A stretch of 49,316 nt of DNA from an archaeon (GCA_020053355.1 JAGVNI010000013.1:1-49316); one strand, 5' to 3'; shown: positions 33,314-42,181, numbered from the stretch's first letter. Numbers and translations are program-made. Notes: generated by a model not told the origin, from the sequence alone.

Positions 33314-34351
33314 ATGACAGTCATGGATTACGAACTGATGGCGCGGCTTTCTGAAGCGGACGGAGTCAGCTCGCAGGAAGGCGAAGTGGCGGGCATCATG
33401 GTTGCCGAGTTCAAAAAGCGCGGCCTGAAGACAGAGGTGGACAATTTCGGCAACGTGCTCGCGTATAAGACGCTTGGACGGAATCCGCTCATCCTTGCCG
33501 CGCACATGGACGAGATTGGCCTGATGGTCAAGCATATCGACGAGAAAGGGTTCCTGAGGTTCATCAAGATAGGGGGAATCGACGACCGGACGCTCGCCAA
33601 CCAGCAGATAATCCTGCGGACTCCGTTGGGCCTCGTGAATGGCGTTATCGGCATGAAGCCGCCGCACATAATGAAGGACGAGGAAAGGAAGAGCGTTGTC
33701 GGCCATGGCAGCCTTTTCATAGACATCGGCGCCGGAAGCGACAAGGAGGCCCGGCTCATGGGCGCGGAAATAGGGTGCGTGGCCACATTCCCTACGAAGT
33801 TCTGCAGGCTGGGAAAGAAGATGATGTGCGGGAAGGCGCTCGACAACCGGATTGGGTGCTACGTTTTACTCGAGCTTTCGAAGGGACTCCCCGACAATGT
33901 CGTCCTGATGGGGACTTCCCAGGAGGAGGTGTCCACTTTCGGCAAGGGCGCGATGACCGCGAGCTACCGGCTGGAGCCCAGGGCGTTCATCGCAGTCGAC
34001 ACGTCGGTGGCCGGTGACCACCCGGAACTCAAGCCTGATGACGCGCCGCTAGCCCTAGGGAAGGGGCCGTGCATCGCGCTTGTGGAAGCGGGTGCTCGGG
34101 GGAATGTTGCGGATAGGAAGCTTGCGCAGAACCTCCTTCGGCTGGCAAAGAAGGCGAAGGTCAAGGTGCAGATAGAGGTCTTCGACGGCGGGGCCACGGA
34201 CGCGTCATCCGTGCACAACATCAAGGGCGGAATCCCTTCGATTGCCGTGGGGATTGCAACCAGGTACATCCACTCCACGGTAGGCGTCGCGCACGAGGAC
34301 GACATCCGGATGAGCATCAAGCTCCTTGGGGAAATCGCCAGGGAGCTCTGA
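33314..34351 (+). CDS. M42-family metallo-aminopeptidase (TET/endoglucanase-M type)
   Basis: Cytoplasmic dinuclear metallopeptidase; homologues form tetrahedral dodecamers that trim short peptides after proteasome action. 345 residues. The metal ligands and base are visible: His64 and Asp66 in AAHMDEIGL, Asp in KALDNRIGC, the Glu-Glu pair in GTSQEEVST, Asp in FIAVDTSVAG and the late His in RYIHSTVG. The PDZ-like insertion (about 75-165) includes KPPHIM. Start: ATG 33314 with GGTG 5 nt upstream. An in-frame GTG at 33299 also exists, and ATG 33323 is another possibility. Confidence 0.92.
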   Translation: MTVMDYELMARLSEADGVSSQEGEVAGIMVAEFKKRGLKTEVDNFGNVLAYKTLGRNPLILAAHMDEIGLMVKHIDEKGFLRFIKIGGIDDRTLANQQIILRTPLGLVNGVIGMKPPHIMKDEERKSVVGHGSLFIDIGAGSDKEARLMGAEIGCVATFPTKFCRLGKKMMCGKALDNRIGCYVLLELSKGLPDNVVLMGTSQEEVSTFGKGAMTASYRLEPRAFIAVDTSVAGDHPELKPDDAPLALGKGPCIALVEAGARGNVADRKLAQNLLRLAKKAKVKVQIEVFDGGATDASSVHNIKGGIPSIAVGIATRYIHSTVGVAHEDDIRMSIKLLGEIAREL

Positions 34352-34395
34352 AGCCGGCGATTGCCCTACGCAGCCCGACCCGCGGGCTTGCGCAT

Positions 34396-35448
34396 TCAGT
34401 AGGGTGAAAGCTCCCGGATGCGGTTATTCGCATCGGTCAGGACCCTTTTTGGGTCGAATTCCATCGCATAGATGTCGCCGTAGTTCCGCTCTTCGAACGC
34501 CCGCGTGTCCGCATCGGTCGCAACCAGGATGACATTGAAAAGTTCGCCCTCCCGGCACAGCGGAAACACCAGGACATTGCTGAATGCGGAACGCCAGGTG
34601 TCGTATGCATATTGAAGATACCCGCCCCTCTCGACCTTCGCGATGATGTTTATGGCGCAGATTCCGCCTTGGGTGAGGCGGGATTTCATCTCATGCGCGA
34701 ATTCCACCGTGGCAAGGTGGGGGACGGGGGATATCCCCGCGAACGCGTCCATGACCGCGATATCGTATTTGTCCGCAGATTTCTGGATGAACTCACGGGC
34801 GTCGCATTCGTGGAGTTTCGTGCGGGCGTCCTCTTTCAGCGAAAAGAAGCGTTTGCCAAGCGTTATCGCGTCCCCGTCGATATCCACCCCGTCCACATGG
34901 ATGTTTGGGAACGCGCCCTTCAGCACCTCTATAATCGTGCCGCCGGCCACGCCGAGAACCAGGGCGCGCTCCGGGTTTTTCAATAAGCCGAACGAGCGGA
35001 TGACGAACGACGGGTAAAAAAGCGCCGGGGAGCCGTCAGGATGCTCCGCGCTCGATAGGATGCCGTCCAGGAAAAGGCAGCGGACAGGTTTCCCGTCCAT
35101 CAATGAGTCGAAGATTGCAGCGTACGAATATCCGGTCCTGCCGCTATGGACGAGCGTCCCGGATTCGAGGCCGAATTCGGCAAGCACGGCGTTTTTAACC
35201 ATCGGCACCAGCTCCCGGAAAGCAAACCCGATGGAATCATTCCCCTTCAGGCGCAACGCCTGCAGGCGTTCCCATGGGATGGACGGCCGCATTTCTTTAA
35301 GTCCGGGCGGCGCATCCATGGCAAGCGCGCGGAGTTCTTCAATGGATGAGCGGAGGCGGCGGGAATCGCACCCGGGTTCGACCGAAGACTCGATATCCTG
35401 CACGCCCTGGTACATCCGGATTAAATGCTCGAGAAAGCCCGCATCCAT
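34396..35448 (-). CDS. Spermidine synthase-like protein (350 aa)
   Basis: The C-terminal two thirds is a spermidine/spermine synthase-type Rossmann domain. The nucleotide motif is ALVLGVAGGTIIEVLKG (motif I), the acidic strand end is VDGVDIDGDAITLGKR, and the aminopropyl-transfer region is IAVMDAFAGISPVPHLAT. A preceding beta segment reads TLVHSGRTGYSYAAIF. The GGGDG signature is replaced by GVAGGT, so polyamine synthesis is not certain; many such homologues have unknown substrates. The N-terminal about 110 residues are helical and not typical. ATG 35448 has GGGTGG 9 nt upstream. Divergent from the GTPase gene. Confidence 0.78.
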   Translation of the reverse strand: MDAGFLEHLIRMYQGVQDIESSVEPGCDSRRLRSSIEELRALAMDAPPGLKEMRPSIPWERLQALRLKGNDSIGFAFRELVPMVKNAVLAEFGLESGTLVHSGRTGYSYAAIFDSLMDGKPVRCLFLDGILSSAEHPDGSPALFYPSFVIRSFGLLKNPERALVLGVAGGTIIEVLKGAFPNIHVDGVDIDGDAITLGKRFFSLKEDARTKLHECDAREFIQKSADKYDIAVMDAFAGISPVPHLATVEFAHEMKSRLTQGGICAINIIAKVERGGYLQYAYDTWRSAFSNVLVFPLCREGELFNVILVATDADTRAFEERNYGDIYAMEFDPKRVLTDANNRIRELSPY

Positions 35449-35520
35449 TGCATGCCACCCTGGTTGGAATCAAACGATTTCCCTGCAAGCGCTTTTAATC
35501 CCCCTCAGGGATATATATGC

Positions 35521-36288
35521 ATGGGAAGCGGATACGGCCAGAGACACCCAAAGGACCACTGGCATTTCTTGAAGAACATGATTCACGGGGCGGACGTCAT
35601 AGTAGAAGTGCTCGACGCGCGGGATATCGAGGGGACGCGGCTTGAAATCGCCGAGAGGTGGGCAGGCTCGAAAAGGCTGCTAGTCGTTGCGAACAAGTCC
35701 GACCTGATAGCCCCGGGCGCAAAACTGCCGAAATTGCAGAACAAAGGCATAGCGATGAGCGCCACGGAAGGGGGGACCCCGGGAAGGCTGCTCCTCGTGC
35801 GCTCGATAATGCAGCGCAACGTTTCGAGGCCGCTTAAGGCCATCTTCATCGGATACCCGAATGTCGGCAAAAGCTCGCTGATAAACCTCCTTGCGCACAG
35901 GCAGGCCGCGAAGGTGTCTCCTGTTGCCGGCACTACGAAGGACATCCAGTGGATTAGGATAAGCGACCAGCTCATGGTCAGCGACTACCGGGGCATGTTC
36001 CCGAAAAGCGAGAAGAAGGCTGAGCTCGTCCGCAAGGGCGCCGTCAAGCTCGGCTCCGAACAGGAGAGGCATGCATTCGAATTCGCCGAAAGGGCGCTCA
36101 AATCCAAGGTGCAGATAACCTGGCTGGAAAAAAGATACGACGTTGACTTAAGTTCCGCACAATGCTCTGAAGATGTCCTAAGGCTGATAGCCATCCGCAG
36201 GGGCTGGACATTGAAGGGCGGGGAGCCGAACGTCAGCGAGGCGGCAAGGCACCTCCTCAGGGCGATGGCAGAGGCGCCGGAAATCTGA
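35521..36288 (+). CDS. Circularly permuted GTPase (YlqF/RbgA-MTG1 family)
   Basis: 255-residue ribosome-assembly-type GTPase with permuted motif order: G4 NKSD (58-61), then a SATEGG-like G5, then G1 GYPNVGKSS (about 118-126), G2 region TTKDIQW and G3 DYRG. Family members help mature the large ribosomal subunit. The N-terminus MGSGYGQRHPKDHWHFLKNM and helical C-terminus fit. Start at ATG 35521, following the in-frame upstream region that lacks family similarity. TTTTAAT about 25-30 nt upstream suggests a leaderless mRNA. Confidence 0.85.
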   Translation: MGSGYGQRHPKDHWHFLKNMIHGADVIVEVLDARDIEGTRLEIAERWAGSKRLLVVANKSDLIAPGAKLPKLQNKGIAMSATEGGTPGRLLLVRSIMQRNVSRPLKAIFIGYPNVGKSSLINLLAHRQAAKVSPVAGTTKDIQWIRISDQLMVSDYRGMFPKSEKKAELVRKGAVKLGSEQERHAFEFAERALKSKVQITWLEKRYDVDLSSAQCSEDVLRLIAIRRGWTLKGGEPNVSEAARHLLRAMAEAPEI

Positions 36289-36321
36289 AAAACGAGGAAA
36301 TGCGGGTCCGGGTTTGGTGTT

Positions 36322-36336
36322 ATATTTATATATTTT
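36322..36336 (+). promoter_or_regulatory. TATA box of the double receiver gene
   Basis: ATATTTATATATTTT centred about 27 nt before the ATG at 36356. It is a strong archaeal TATA box and no ribosome site is seen, so a leaderless transcript is predicted. Confidence 0.7.
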
Positions 36337-36355
36337 ATGGTAGAATAAGTATATT

Positions 36356-37207
36356 ATGAACACCATGACCCACTCAGTCGAACCACCATCCTCCAAGGGA
36401 CAAAAAGCCCAGGGAAAGACCGAAAGAAAAATCAGGATTCTTGCAGTGGATGACGAACCGGTTTTACTCAAGGTGTACGCGCGCATACTCGGCAAGGCTG
36501 GATATGATATTCACATAGCTGAAAGCGGCGAGGTAGCGCTTGAAGCGTTCAAAGCTGATAGATTCGACCTTGTGCTCAGCGATTTCAACATGCCGGGAAT
36601 GAACGGCCTTGAGCTCCTTAAGGCACTGAAAACGCTCGACCCCTCGGTAAGGATGGTAACGGTTGCCGGTGGCGTTACCCCCGAGCAGAAAGCCAAGCTG
36701 AGGGAACAGGGAGTTATCTCGATACTCGACAAGCCGATAGATTCATCGGTCATACTAGCGGCAGTTGAAAGTGCGCTCCGGGCCCCGTTCGCGAAAGAGG
36801 AGCCCATGGCGGATAATATTATCGGGGCGGTAAATGCCCTCGCACGCATCCTTTACGTTGATGATGACATGGATTGCAGGGATACCATGGCGGACCTGGG
36901 CGCATACCTTGGCTTTAATATCAGCACCGCCGCCAACGGAAACGAAGCGCTGGACATTTTCATGAAGAGCCCGGTGGAAGTCATTGTAAGCGATTTGCAT
37001 ATGCCAGGGATGAACGGCCTGGCGCTTCTGCAAGAAATCAAAGCGATTGCCCCCAGAACGCAGGTGATAATCGTGAGCGGAGAGGCGAGCCGCGAGGAGA
37101 GGCAGGCATTGCTCGATGCCGGGGCGTTCCAGGTGCTCCGGAAGCCGGTCGAACTGGCGCTGCTCGCCAGCACGGTGAACGAAGCCCTTGCGGAAAGCAC
37201 ACTTTAA
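36356..37207 (+). CDS. Tandem receiver (REC-REC) response regulator without output domain
   Basis: 283 residues: a polar Ser/Lys-rich leader (1-24) and two CheY-like receiver domains. REC1 (about 25-145): acidic pocket ILAVDDEP, phospho-acceptor Asp in LVLSDFNMPGMNG, Lys in SILDKPID. REC2 (about 162-280): ILYVDDDMD, VIVSDLHMPGMNG, VLRKPVE. Both acceptors are intact. In REC1 the switch Ser/Thr position appears to be Ala (MVTVAGG), while REC2 has Ser (IIVSGEAS), so the domains may signal differently. There is no DNA-binding or enzyme output domain and no histidine kinase in the window; it may act through protein contacts or as a phosphate shuttle (inference). Confidence 0.85.
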   Translation: MNTMTHSVEPPSSKGQKAQGKTERKIRILAVDDEPVLLKVYARILGKAGYDIHIAESGEVALEAFKADRFDLVLSDFNMPGMNGLELLKALKTLDPSVRMVTVAGGVTPEQKAKLREQGVISILDKPIDSSVILAAVESALRAPFAKEEPMADNIIGAVNALARILYVDDDMDCRDTMADLGAYLGFNISTAANGNEALDIFMKSPVEVIVSDLHMPGMNGLALLQEIKAIAPRTQVIIVSGEASREERQALLDAGAFQVLRKPVELALLASTVNEALAESTL

Positions 37208-37231
37208 AATCACGGCTCCGAATCCCGGTAT

Positions 37232-37615
37232 ATGCTATCATATCGGAAAGGTTCGCGGGCAGAGCGCGAACTTATCGACCATTTCTCTACGAAAGGGTTT
37301 TGCGTGATTAGGGCGGCCGGAAGCGGCGTGAATTCGCTTAGCCCCGACATCCTCGTTTTCAAAAGGGGCATGCAGTTCGGCATCGAGGCGAAAGCCCATG
37401 AGAAGCAGAACCTGAACATAGACAGGGAGCAGTTCGACAACCTAAAAAGATGGGAGGACGTCAGCGGCATAAACTGCTATGTCGGATGGAGACGGAACCG
37501 CGAGCCATGGTATTTCCTTCCGCTTTCGATTTTCAAGGAGAGCGAAAAATCGTACGGCATCAACTGGGGCAACGCCCAGGCGCTCGGAAAAAAACTCGAG
37601 GAGTTCGAACGATAG
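37232..37615 (+). CDS. hjc: Archaeal Holliday junction resolvase Hjc
   Basis: Cuts four-way DNA junctions during recombination repair; PD-(D/E)XK nuclease. 127 residues, the usual Hjc length. Catalytic residues are present: Glu11 in RAERELI, Asp39 in SPDILVF, Glu52 and Lys54 in GIEAKAHEK. The basic GSGVNSLSPD segment and aromatic WYFLPL strand are typical. It starts 24 nt after the double receiver gene and is followed 12 nt later by a small lipoprotein gene, so the three may be cotranscribed. Confidence 0.93.
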   Translation: MLSYRKGSRAERELIDHFSTKGFCVIRAAGSGVNSLSPDILVFKRGMQFGIEAKAHEKQNLNIDREQFDNLKRWEDVSGINCYVGWRRNREPWYFLPLSIFKESEKSYGINWGNAQALGKKLEEFER

Positions 37616-37627
37616 GGGGGATTGGGA

Positions 37628-37876
37628 ATGCAAAAATTGTTTATCGCGCTCATTATCGGGTTGATGCTGGCAGGCTGTCCGCTCACGAAGAATATGAACG
37701 ACAGCGACACGGGAACCGGAAGCGGCGGCGTAGGCACCGACAGCAGCGGAACAACCGACGTAGGCGGAACAATCGTCGTGCAGGAGAACAATAGCGGCAT
37801 GAGCGACCCATCCAGATGCAACAACCTGCCCGCAGAGCAGATGGCGGACTGCCTCGAGCAGTCGATGGGGGGCTGA
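37628..37876 (+). CDS. Small lipoprotein (82 aa)
   Basis: MQKLFIALIIGLMLAGC is a short signal with a lipobox (LMLAGC). A Gly/Thr/Ser/Asp-rich low-complexity linker follows (about 20-50), then a short C-terminal motif SRCNNLPAEQMADCLEQ with two Cys that may form a disulfide. GGGGG precedes the ATG; an in-frame TTG at 37622 is less likely. Function unknown. Convergent with the Lrp-type regulator, 6 nt apart. Confidence 0.7.
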   Translation: MQKLFIALIIGLMLAGCPLTKNMNDSDTGTGSGGVGTDSSGTTDVGGTIVVQENNSGMSDPSRCNNLPAEQMADCLEQSMGG

Positions 37877-37882
37877 ACCAGG

Positions 37883-38851
37883 TCAGGGCCTCGGAGGCAG
37901 GTAGTTCAATCCAGACTGCTTGGTTATAACAATCGAATCATATCCCTTGACAAAGTCCGGGAACGCCCGCTTGAGCCGGTTCATCACATCCATCGCATCC
38001 TCAACCCGCCGGACTTCCATCTCGAGCTCAAGGTCCCAGGCGCCGAGGGCGGTCGTCAGGGCGAACACGCGCGGCTCGCGACCGCAGAAGCGGCAGATGG
38101 ATTCGAGAGATTTCTTGTCTATGTTGTGCAGGCTGATGAACGTCTTCATGAACACTATTCCGAGCGTGCCATAATCCAGGTCCATCCCGAACTTCGTGAT
38201 TATCCCCTTCTTTCGCATCGCCGACACGCGGTTGAATACCTTCTGGGGGGAGAGCCCCGCGGCTTTCGCGACGTCCGAGAAGCTTTTCCTCGAATTTGGC
38301 ACGAGCTCGCGGAGGATTGAGTAATCGGAGGCGCTGATTGGGGATTTCCCCGGCTCCTCGCCGTATTTGACCGCATGGACGGAGGGGTTTTCCGGAAGGA
38401 GCCATTTCCTGCTGTAATAGAACCAGTTGATGTTGTGGATTATCTCCTTCTCGTATATGTTCCGGCTGAAGCGGTCGAGGATTTTCGATAGCGTCTTGTA
38501 GAACGCGAACGACGATGGCGCCCAGGTGCAAAAAAGCGCGTCCCACCGCCCGCTCGAACGCGCAACCCAGCCGACCTCCGGGAGAGAGGACAGGTATGCG
38601 AAGAACTCCGCCTCCTTTTCCTCGTCCGTGTCCTGGAAGCGCACGTAGGTCTTGATGTTGGAGAAGCCGAACCGGGCGGTGTCGACATGCGTTGTGAAGC
38701 CCGAAACGACCTTGTCGTCGATAAGCCTTCTGATGCGGTAGTTGACGGTGTCCTTGTTGCTTCCGACCCTCCTTGCGATGTCCCTTGAGGACTGCCTGGA
38801 ATCGATGTCGAGCTGTGCGAGGATTTTCCTGTCGAGGAGGTCAGGTTCCAT
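37883..38851 (-). CDS. Tandem Lrp/AsnC-type transcription regulator (322 aa)
   Basis: About twice the normal Lrp length. The first HTH (about residues 5-55: LLDRKILAQLDIDSRQSSRD, RVGSNKDTVNYRIRRL) is followed by a ligand/dimer domain (about 60-155). A second HTH (about 172-222: DYSILRELVPNSRKSFSDVA, GLSPQKVFNRVSAMRKKGII) is followed by a second RAM-like domain (about 225-310). Both HTH copies look intact, so one chain may bind DNA like a dimer. It is divergent from the radical SAM gene across an A/T-rich dyad, a layout typical for autoregulation plus control of the neighbour (inference). Effector unknown. Confidence 0.85.
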   Translation of the reverse strand: MEPDLLDRKILAQLDIDSRQSSRDIARRVGSNKDTVNYRIRRLIDDKVVSGFTTHVDTARFGFSNIKTYVRFQDTDEEKEAEFFAYLSSLPEVGWVARSSGRWDALFCTWAPSSFAFYKTLSKILDRFSRNIYEKEIIHNINWFYYSRKWLLPENPSVHAVKYGEEPGKSPISASDYSILRELVPNSRKSFSDVAKAAGLSPQKVFNRVSAMRKKGIITKFGMDLDYGTLGIVFMKTFISLHNIDKKSLESICRFCGREPRVFALTTALGAWDLELEMEVRRVEDAMDVMNRLKRAFPDFVKGYDSIVITKQSGLNYLPPRP

Positions 38852-38956
38852 TGTTAATCAATAATATCAAATGCCTTATAAAATCTTGTTTTTGAGGCAT
38901 TATTTAATGTAAAAATTAATTATTGTTAAAAATTTAGTTATAGTCAGGTGAACTAT
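38852..38956. promoter_or_regulatory. A/T-rich divergent promoter with nested inverted repeats (candidate Lrp operator)
   Basis: Only the 105 bp between the regulator and radical SAM genes lack coding potential. AATGCC (38871-38876) and GGCATT (38897-38902) form an inverted pair around TTATAAAA, and TTAATCAATAAT near 38854 is matched in reverse by ATTATTGTTAA near 38922. TATA-like tracts exist for both directions. Symmetry and position suggest an operator. Confidence 0.55.
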
Positions 38957-40375
38957 ATGACTATAACAAAACCAGAAGGGAGGGCCATCCTGGTGTTTCC
39001 TGCGGCCGAATCCAGGAGGCCTGTGTCGCTGGATAGGAACTTCCCGCCGATGGGAATCACGAAGCTCGCAACCAGGCTGAAGAGGACGATGCCCGGCATT
39101 GAGGTCGTGCTTGTAGATGAGGCTTACCAGAAACTCCCGGAAATAAAATCTGGGGATATCGTCGGAATCACCTGCACGACGCTAAACAGCGCGAGGACCG
39201 CGGACATCGCCCGGCTTGCAAAAGCCGCAGGCGCGCGCGTTGTTGTCGGCGGGCCGCATGCCAATCATCGGCCAGTCCAGGCGCTCACGGAAGTAATTGA
39301 AATAGACCAGGTCGTGATTGCGCACGGGGAGGAGGTTTTTCCGCGCATTGTCAGAGGGGAGCTTCGCGACCCGATAATAATGGGCACACTCGGATGCAGG
39401 ACGCTTCCTGAGCCGCTTCCGGACGTGTCGCTCTGGGGCAACCTGGCGGCCTACGAGGACGTGTTCCGGAAGGGAGGATGGGCGGGGGAGTATGCCGATG
39501 CTGTTTTCCTTGAGACCCAGCGCGGGTGCACGCAGTCGCCCAGATGCAGCTACTGCGTCCGCGGGCCGGCAGGAATAAGGCGCATAGCCAGGGAGGAGTT
39601 CTGGGGCATCGTTAAGGAGATATGGGGCGCACGGCTCGGCGGCATCCCTTCCAAGTCAGTTCCAGCCCCGGCCTCACCGAGGCAGGGCAAGCTCCTGATA
39701 TTTGACTTCTCCGATGAGTTCATGGCAATGGGGAAGCTGAGGATTGCCCACCTGAAGGAGCTGGCTGCGCTTCGGCCGGATTGGCTGGACGGAAAGGTTG
39801 AGTTCCTTGCGTACGCCAGGCCTGACCAGATAGACTCCCCGGAAGTGGCGGACCTGATGCGCAGGGTGGGGGTGACCAAAGTCTCACTTGGGATAGAGTC
39901 CGGCGACCCCGGCATGCTGGTGCGCATGAACAGGAAGATGACGCTTGACGACCACAGGCTAGCTGTCAGGCTCCTTTCCGAAGCCGGGATAAAGATATAC
40001 CCGAACCTCCTGCTAGGCGGATTGGACGAAACCGCGGAGAGCATGAGGCGCACTGTGGAACACTTCAAGGAGCTCGTGGAGCTTGCAAAAGGCGCGGTCT
40101 ATAGGGCGGGTGCGAGGTTTGTGGTACCGTTTCCGGGCTCGCTGGACTTCGCCAGATTGCTTGAACGCCTCAGGGCTTCTAGCGTGCGGAAGCTGGCTGC
40201 AAAGGCGGAGCGCTACGACAATTCGTTCGTGATGGACCCTGCCGAGCTGGAGCGGGACTATGTGGAGCTCTGCACCTCCATCACGGTGCAGGAAGGGATA
40301 GACGCGCATGCGGAGATGCTGGGGTTCGCAAGGTCGCAAGGAATCGGAATGTCGGACAAGCCGTTTTTGAGCTGA
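38957..40375 (+). CDS. Radical SAM protein with N-terminal B12-binding-like domain
   Basis: 472 residues. The N-terminal Rossmann-like region (about 10-130: AILVFPAAESRRP, VVLVDEAYQKLP, GITCTTLNSAR, RVVVGGPHANH) is of the B12-binding type found in radical SAM enzymes. The radical SAM barrel begins near 175 (FLETQRGC). The cluster motif reads RGCTQSPRCSYC, that is C-x5-C-x2-C, not the usual C-x3-C-x2-C. Later SLGIESGD and NLLLGGLDET are standard barrel motifs. Product unknown; such proteins do methylations and rearrangements. Start chosen at ATG 38957 (GGTGA 5 nt before), not the GTG at 38948. Probably controlled by the divergent Lrp-type regulator. Confidence 0.85.
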   Translation: MTITKPEGRAILVFPAAESRRPVSLDRNFPPMGITKLATRLKRTMPGIEVVLVDEAYQKLPEIKSGDIVGITCTTLNSARTADIARLAKAAGARVVVGGPHANHRPVQALTEVIEIDQVVIAHGEEVFPRIVRGELRDPIIMGTLGCRTLPEPLPDVSLWGNLAAYEDVFRKGGWAGEYADAVFLETQRGCTQSPRCSYCVRGPAGIRRIAREEFWGIVKEIWGARLGGIPSKSVPAPASPRQGKLLIFDFSDEFMAMGKLRIAHLKELAALRPDWLDGKVEFLAYARPDQIDSPEVADLMRRVGVTKVSLGIESGDPGMLVRMNRKMTLDDHRLAVRLLSEAGIKIYPNLLLGGLDETAESMRRTVEHFKELVELAKGAVYRAGARFVVPFPGSLDFARLLERLRASSVRKLAAKAERYDNSFVMDPAELERDYVELCTSITVQEGIDAHAEMLGFARSQGIGMSDKPFLS

Positions 40376-40396
40376 TATCCGGTTTCCCTTCTTTTC

Positions 40397-41371
40397 TTAA
40401 CCCAGGACTTCCTTCATCCGGTCGATGCGGTAATTCGTGATTGGGACGCATTTTTTTATCGGCGTCGGACCATACCTGCGGTGCAGGATGGAGCCGGCGT
40501 ACGCAATCATCGCGCCGTTGTCGCGGTTGAACTCGTCGGGAGCGACACCGAACCGGACATCATCCTCATCGCACATCGTTTTCAGCATCCCCTGGAGCCT
40601 GCGGTTCTGGGCTACGCCGCCGCACACGACCAAGCCGCGCTTTCGGCTGAGGAACAAGGCGCGCTCTGCGACTTCGCAGGTCATCGCGAACCCCGTCTCC
40701 ATGAGCGAATAGGCGACATCGCGGTGCGGGTGGGTGGTTGCGGCTTTCTCCGCAGCGGTCAGAAGGCCCGAAAAAACCAGGTTCATCCCCTTCACGGAAT
40801 ATGGCAGCGGGATATATTTCCCCCCTTCCGCGAGCTTCGCAAGCGCACCGCCGTTCGCCTGCTCCATCTTGATCGCCCTGGCGAAATTGTCGAACATGTT
40901 GCCGATGCCGACATCCAGCGTCTCGCCCAGCACATGGTAATGCCCTGATGCATCCTCGAGCAGTATCTGGCTGTTGCCTCCTGAGAGGTAGAGGACGAGG
41001 GGGTTCTCCATGCCGCAAACATGCTCGCTGATTTTGGCATGGGCGAAGCAGTGGTTCACGCCCACCAGGTCTTTGCCATGGCGAAGCGCCAGGTATTTGG
41101 CGCCTGCGATGCCGACCGACAGCGGGGCGCCTATTCCTGGCCCCTGCGAGAACGCTATCAGGCCGACGTCCTTCATCTTAAGGCCGGCAATCTTTAGGCT
41201 CTCCGACAGCACGCGCGCGAACGACTCGGCGTGATGGTCCGCCATTTTCCGGGGAATCAACCCTTCCTTGCCGCCGGAGTAGGTGTCTATCACGTTGGAA
41301 AGCCGGGCGCCCCCGTCCATTATCCCCATGGACAGGGTGTGGGCGGTGCATTCGATTCCCAGGACCTTCAT
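40397..41371 (-). CDS. kae1: Kae1, tRNA threonylcarbamoyladenosine transferase subunit
   Basis: Catalytic subunit of the KEOPS complex, making t6A37 in ANN-decoding tRNAs. 324 residues of ASKHA fold: phosphate loop [17 protein letters not shown], metal-binding HCFAHAKISEH (two His about residue 107-111), LYLSGGNSQILL, DVGIGNMFDNFAR and GGVAQNRRL. The usual length shows it is not fused to Bud32, which some archaea have. The ATG overlaps the stop of the CPBP protease gene by 4 nt (ATGA at 41368-41371); frames extending upstream lack similarity. Last gene of the aIF5A-eS24-eS31-CPBP operon; adjacency to eS24/eS31 is common in archaea. Confidence 0.96.
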   Translation of the reverse strand: MKVLGIECTAHTLSMGIMDGGARLSNVIDTYSGGKEGLIPRKMADHHAESFARVLSESLKIAGLKMKDVGLIAFSQGPGIGAPLSVGIAGAKYLALRHGKDLVGVNHCFAHAKISEHVCGMENPLVLYLSGGNSQILLEDASGHYHVLGETLDVGIGNMFDNFARAIKMEQANGGALAKLAEGGKYIPLPYSVKGMNLVFSGLLTAAEKAATTHPHRDVAYSLMETGFAMTCEVAERALFLSRKRGLVVCGGVAQNRRLQGMLKTMCDEDDVRFGVAPDEFNRDNGAMIAYAGSILHRRYGPTPIKKCVPITNYRIDRMKEVLG

Positions 41372-42000
41372 GAAAACATCCTCATGAAAGTGATGGATAT
41401 GGCGTTGTAGGCCATGTGGGCGAGTATGCATGGCGTCACGCTTTTTGTCAATTTGAACGATGTCGCGAGCACAAGCCCTATCACGCAAGCCCCGAGGACT
41501 TCAACTATGGAGCCGTATGCGAAATGCATCAGCCCAAAAAGCAGGGCCGACGCGATGATTCCGGTGCGTTGCGTCAGAAAGCCCCTGAAGAACAGCTCTT
41601 CGGTGATTGGAGCGCCAACGACTGCGAATATCAGGACAATCAGCGGAAGCGATGCAATCTTATCCGACACCTTCTCCTGGTCGTTGAAGCCGAGCAGGAT
41701 AGCCATGATTCCGAGTGCAAAAAGCACGAGGAATATCGCGCTGAGCGTCATGGCGCCATAGAAAACGCCGTCTTTCAGCCTGCCGGGAAACCCGATTGCG
41801 GAGAATGTCGATTTCAAGTCTTTTTTCCAGAGGAAAAACAGGGCAAGCGAGAGCAAACCCAGATGTATCGCGCCCGAGCCCGCGTATGTGGCATATTCGC
41901 CCAGGGGCTGGCAGATGCCGGCGTCCGAGAACTGGCATGCTAGGACTGAGATGAAAACGAGTATGGAAAAAATCGAGAGAATAAGAAAAAAGGATTTCAT
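41368..42000 (-). CDS. CPBP-family intramembrane metalloprotease (Abi/CAAX-type)
   Basis: 210 residues with about six to seven membrane helices. The catalytic motifs are EELFFRG (Glu134, Glu135, Arg139), the second His in GLMHFAYG (His159) and a late HMAYN. This is the CPBP glutamic/metal-type intramembrane protease family (archaeal homologues of Rce1). The substrate is unknown. Start at ATG 42000 inside the ATGA overlap with eS31, and stop inside the ATGA overlap with Kae1, so it is locked into a translation operon even though a membrane protease is an unexpected member. Confidence 0.88.
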   Translation of the reverse strand: MKSFFLILSIFSILVFISVLACQFSDAGICQPLGEYATYAGSGAIHLGLLSLALFFLWKKDLKSTFSAIGFPGRLKDGVFYGAMTLSAIFLVLFALGIMAILLGFNDQEKVSDKIASLPLIVLIFAVVGAPITEELFFRGFLTQRTGIIASALLFGLMHFAYGSIVEVLGACVIGLVLATSFKLTKSVTPCILAHMAYNAISITFMRMFS

Positions 42001-42176
42001 TTTTTCTCGAAGTAGCCGCACTTGCCGCAGGAGCGCCTGTCCTTGTGCTCGGCCAGCCTGACACCGGAACCGCATCTTGGGCAGGATTTCCCCGGCTTGT
42101 AGCCCTTCGGTTTCGGGGGCGCCTTCTTTTTTCCAGCAGTCGCGCCGCCTGCAGGTTTTTTCTTGTCTTCAGCCAT
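41997..42176 (-). CDS. rps27ae: 30S ribosomal protein eS31 (S27ae)
   Basis: 59 residues. A Lys/Pro/Ala-rich N-terminus precedes the zinc-ribbon [20 protein letters not shown] and CGYFEKK, with two CxxC pairs. Start ATG 42176, with GTGATT upstream formed partly by the eS24 stop; the in-frame GTG at 42185 is rejected. The stop overlaps the CPBP start by 4 nt. Confidence 0.95.
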   Translation of the reverse strand: MAEDKKKPAGGATAGKKKAPPKPKGYKPGKSCPRCGSGVRLAEHKDRRSCGKCGYFEKK

Positions 42177-42181
42177 GGTAA

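Noticed and set aside
41372-41488. Longer Kae1 start
   Set aside because: The upstream extension lies inside the CPBP gene and lacks similarity; ATG 41371 fits the ATGA overlap.
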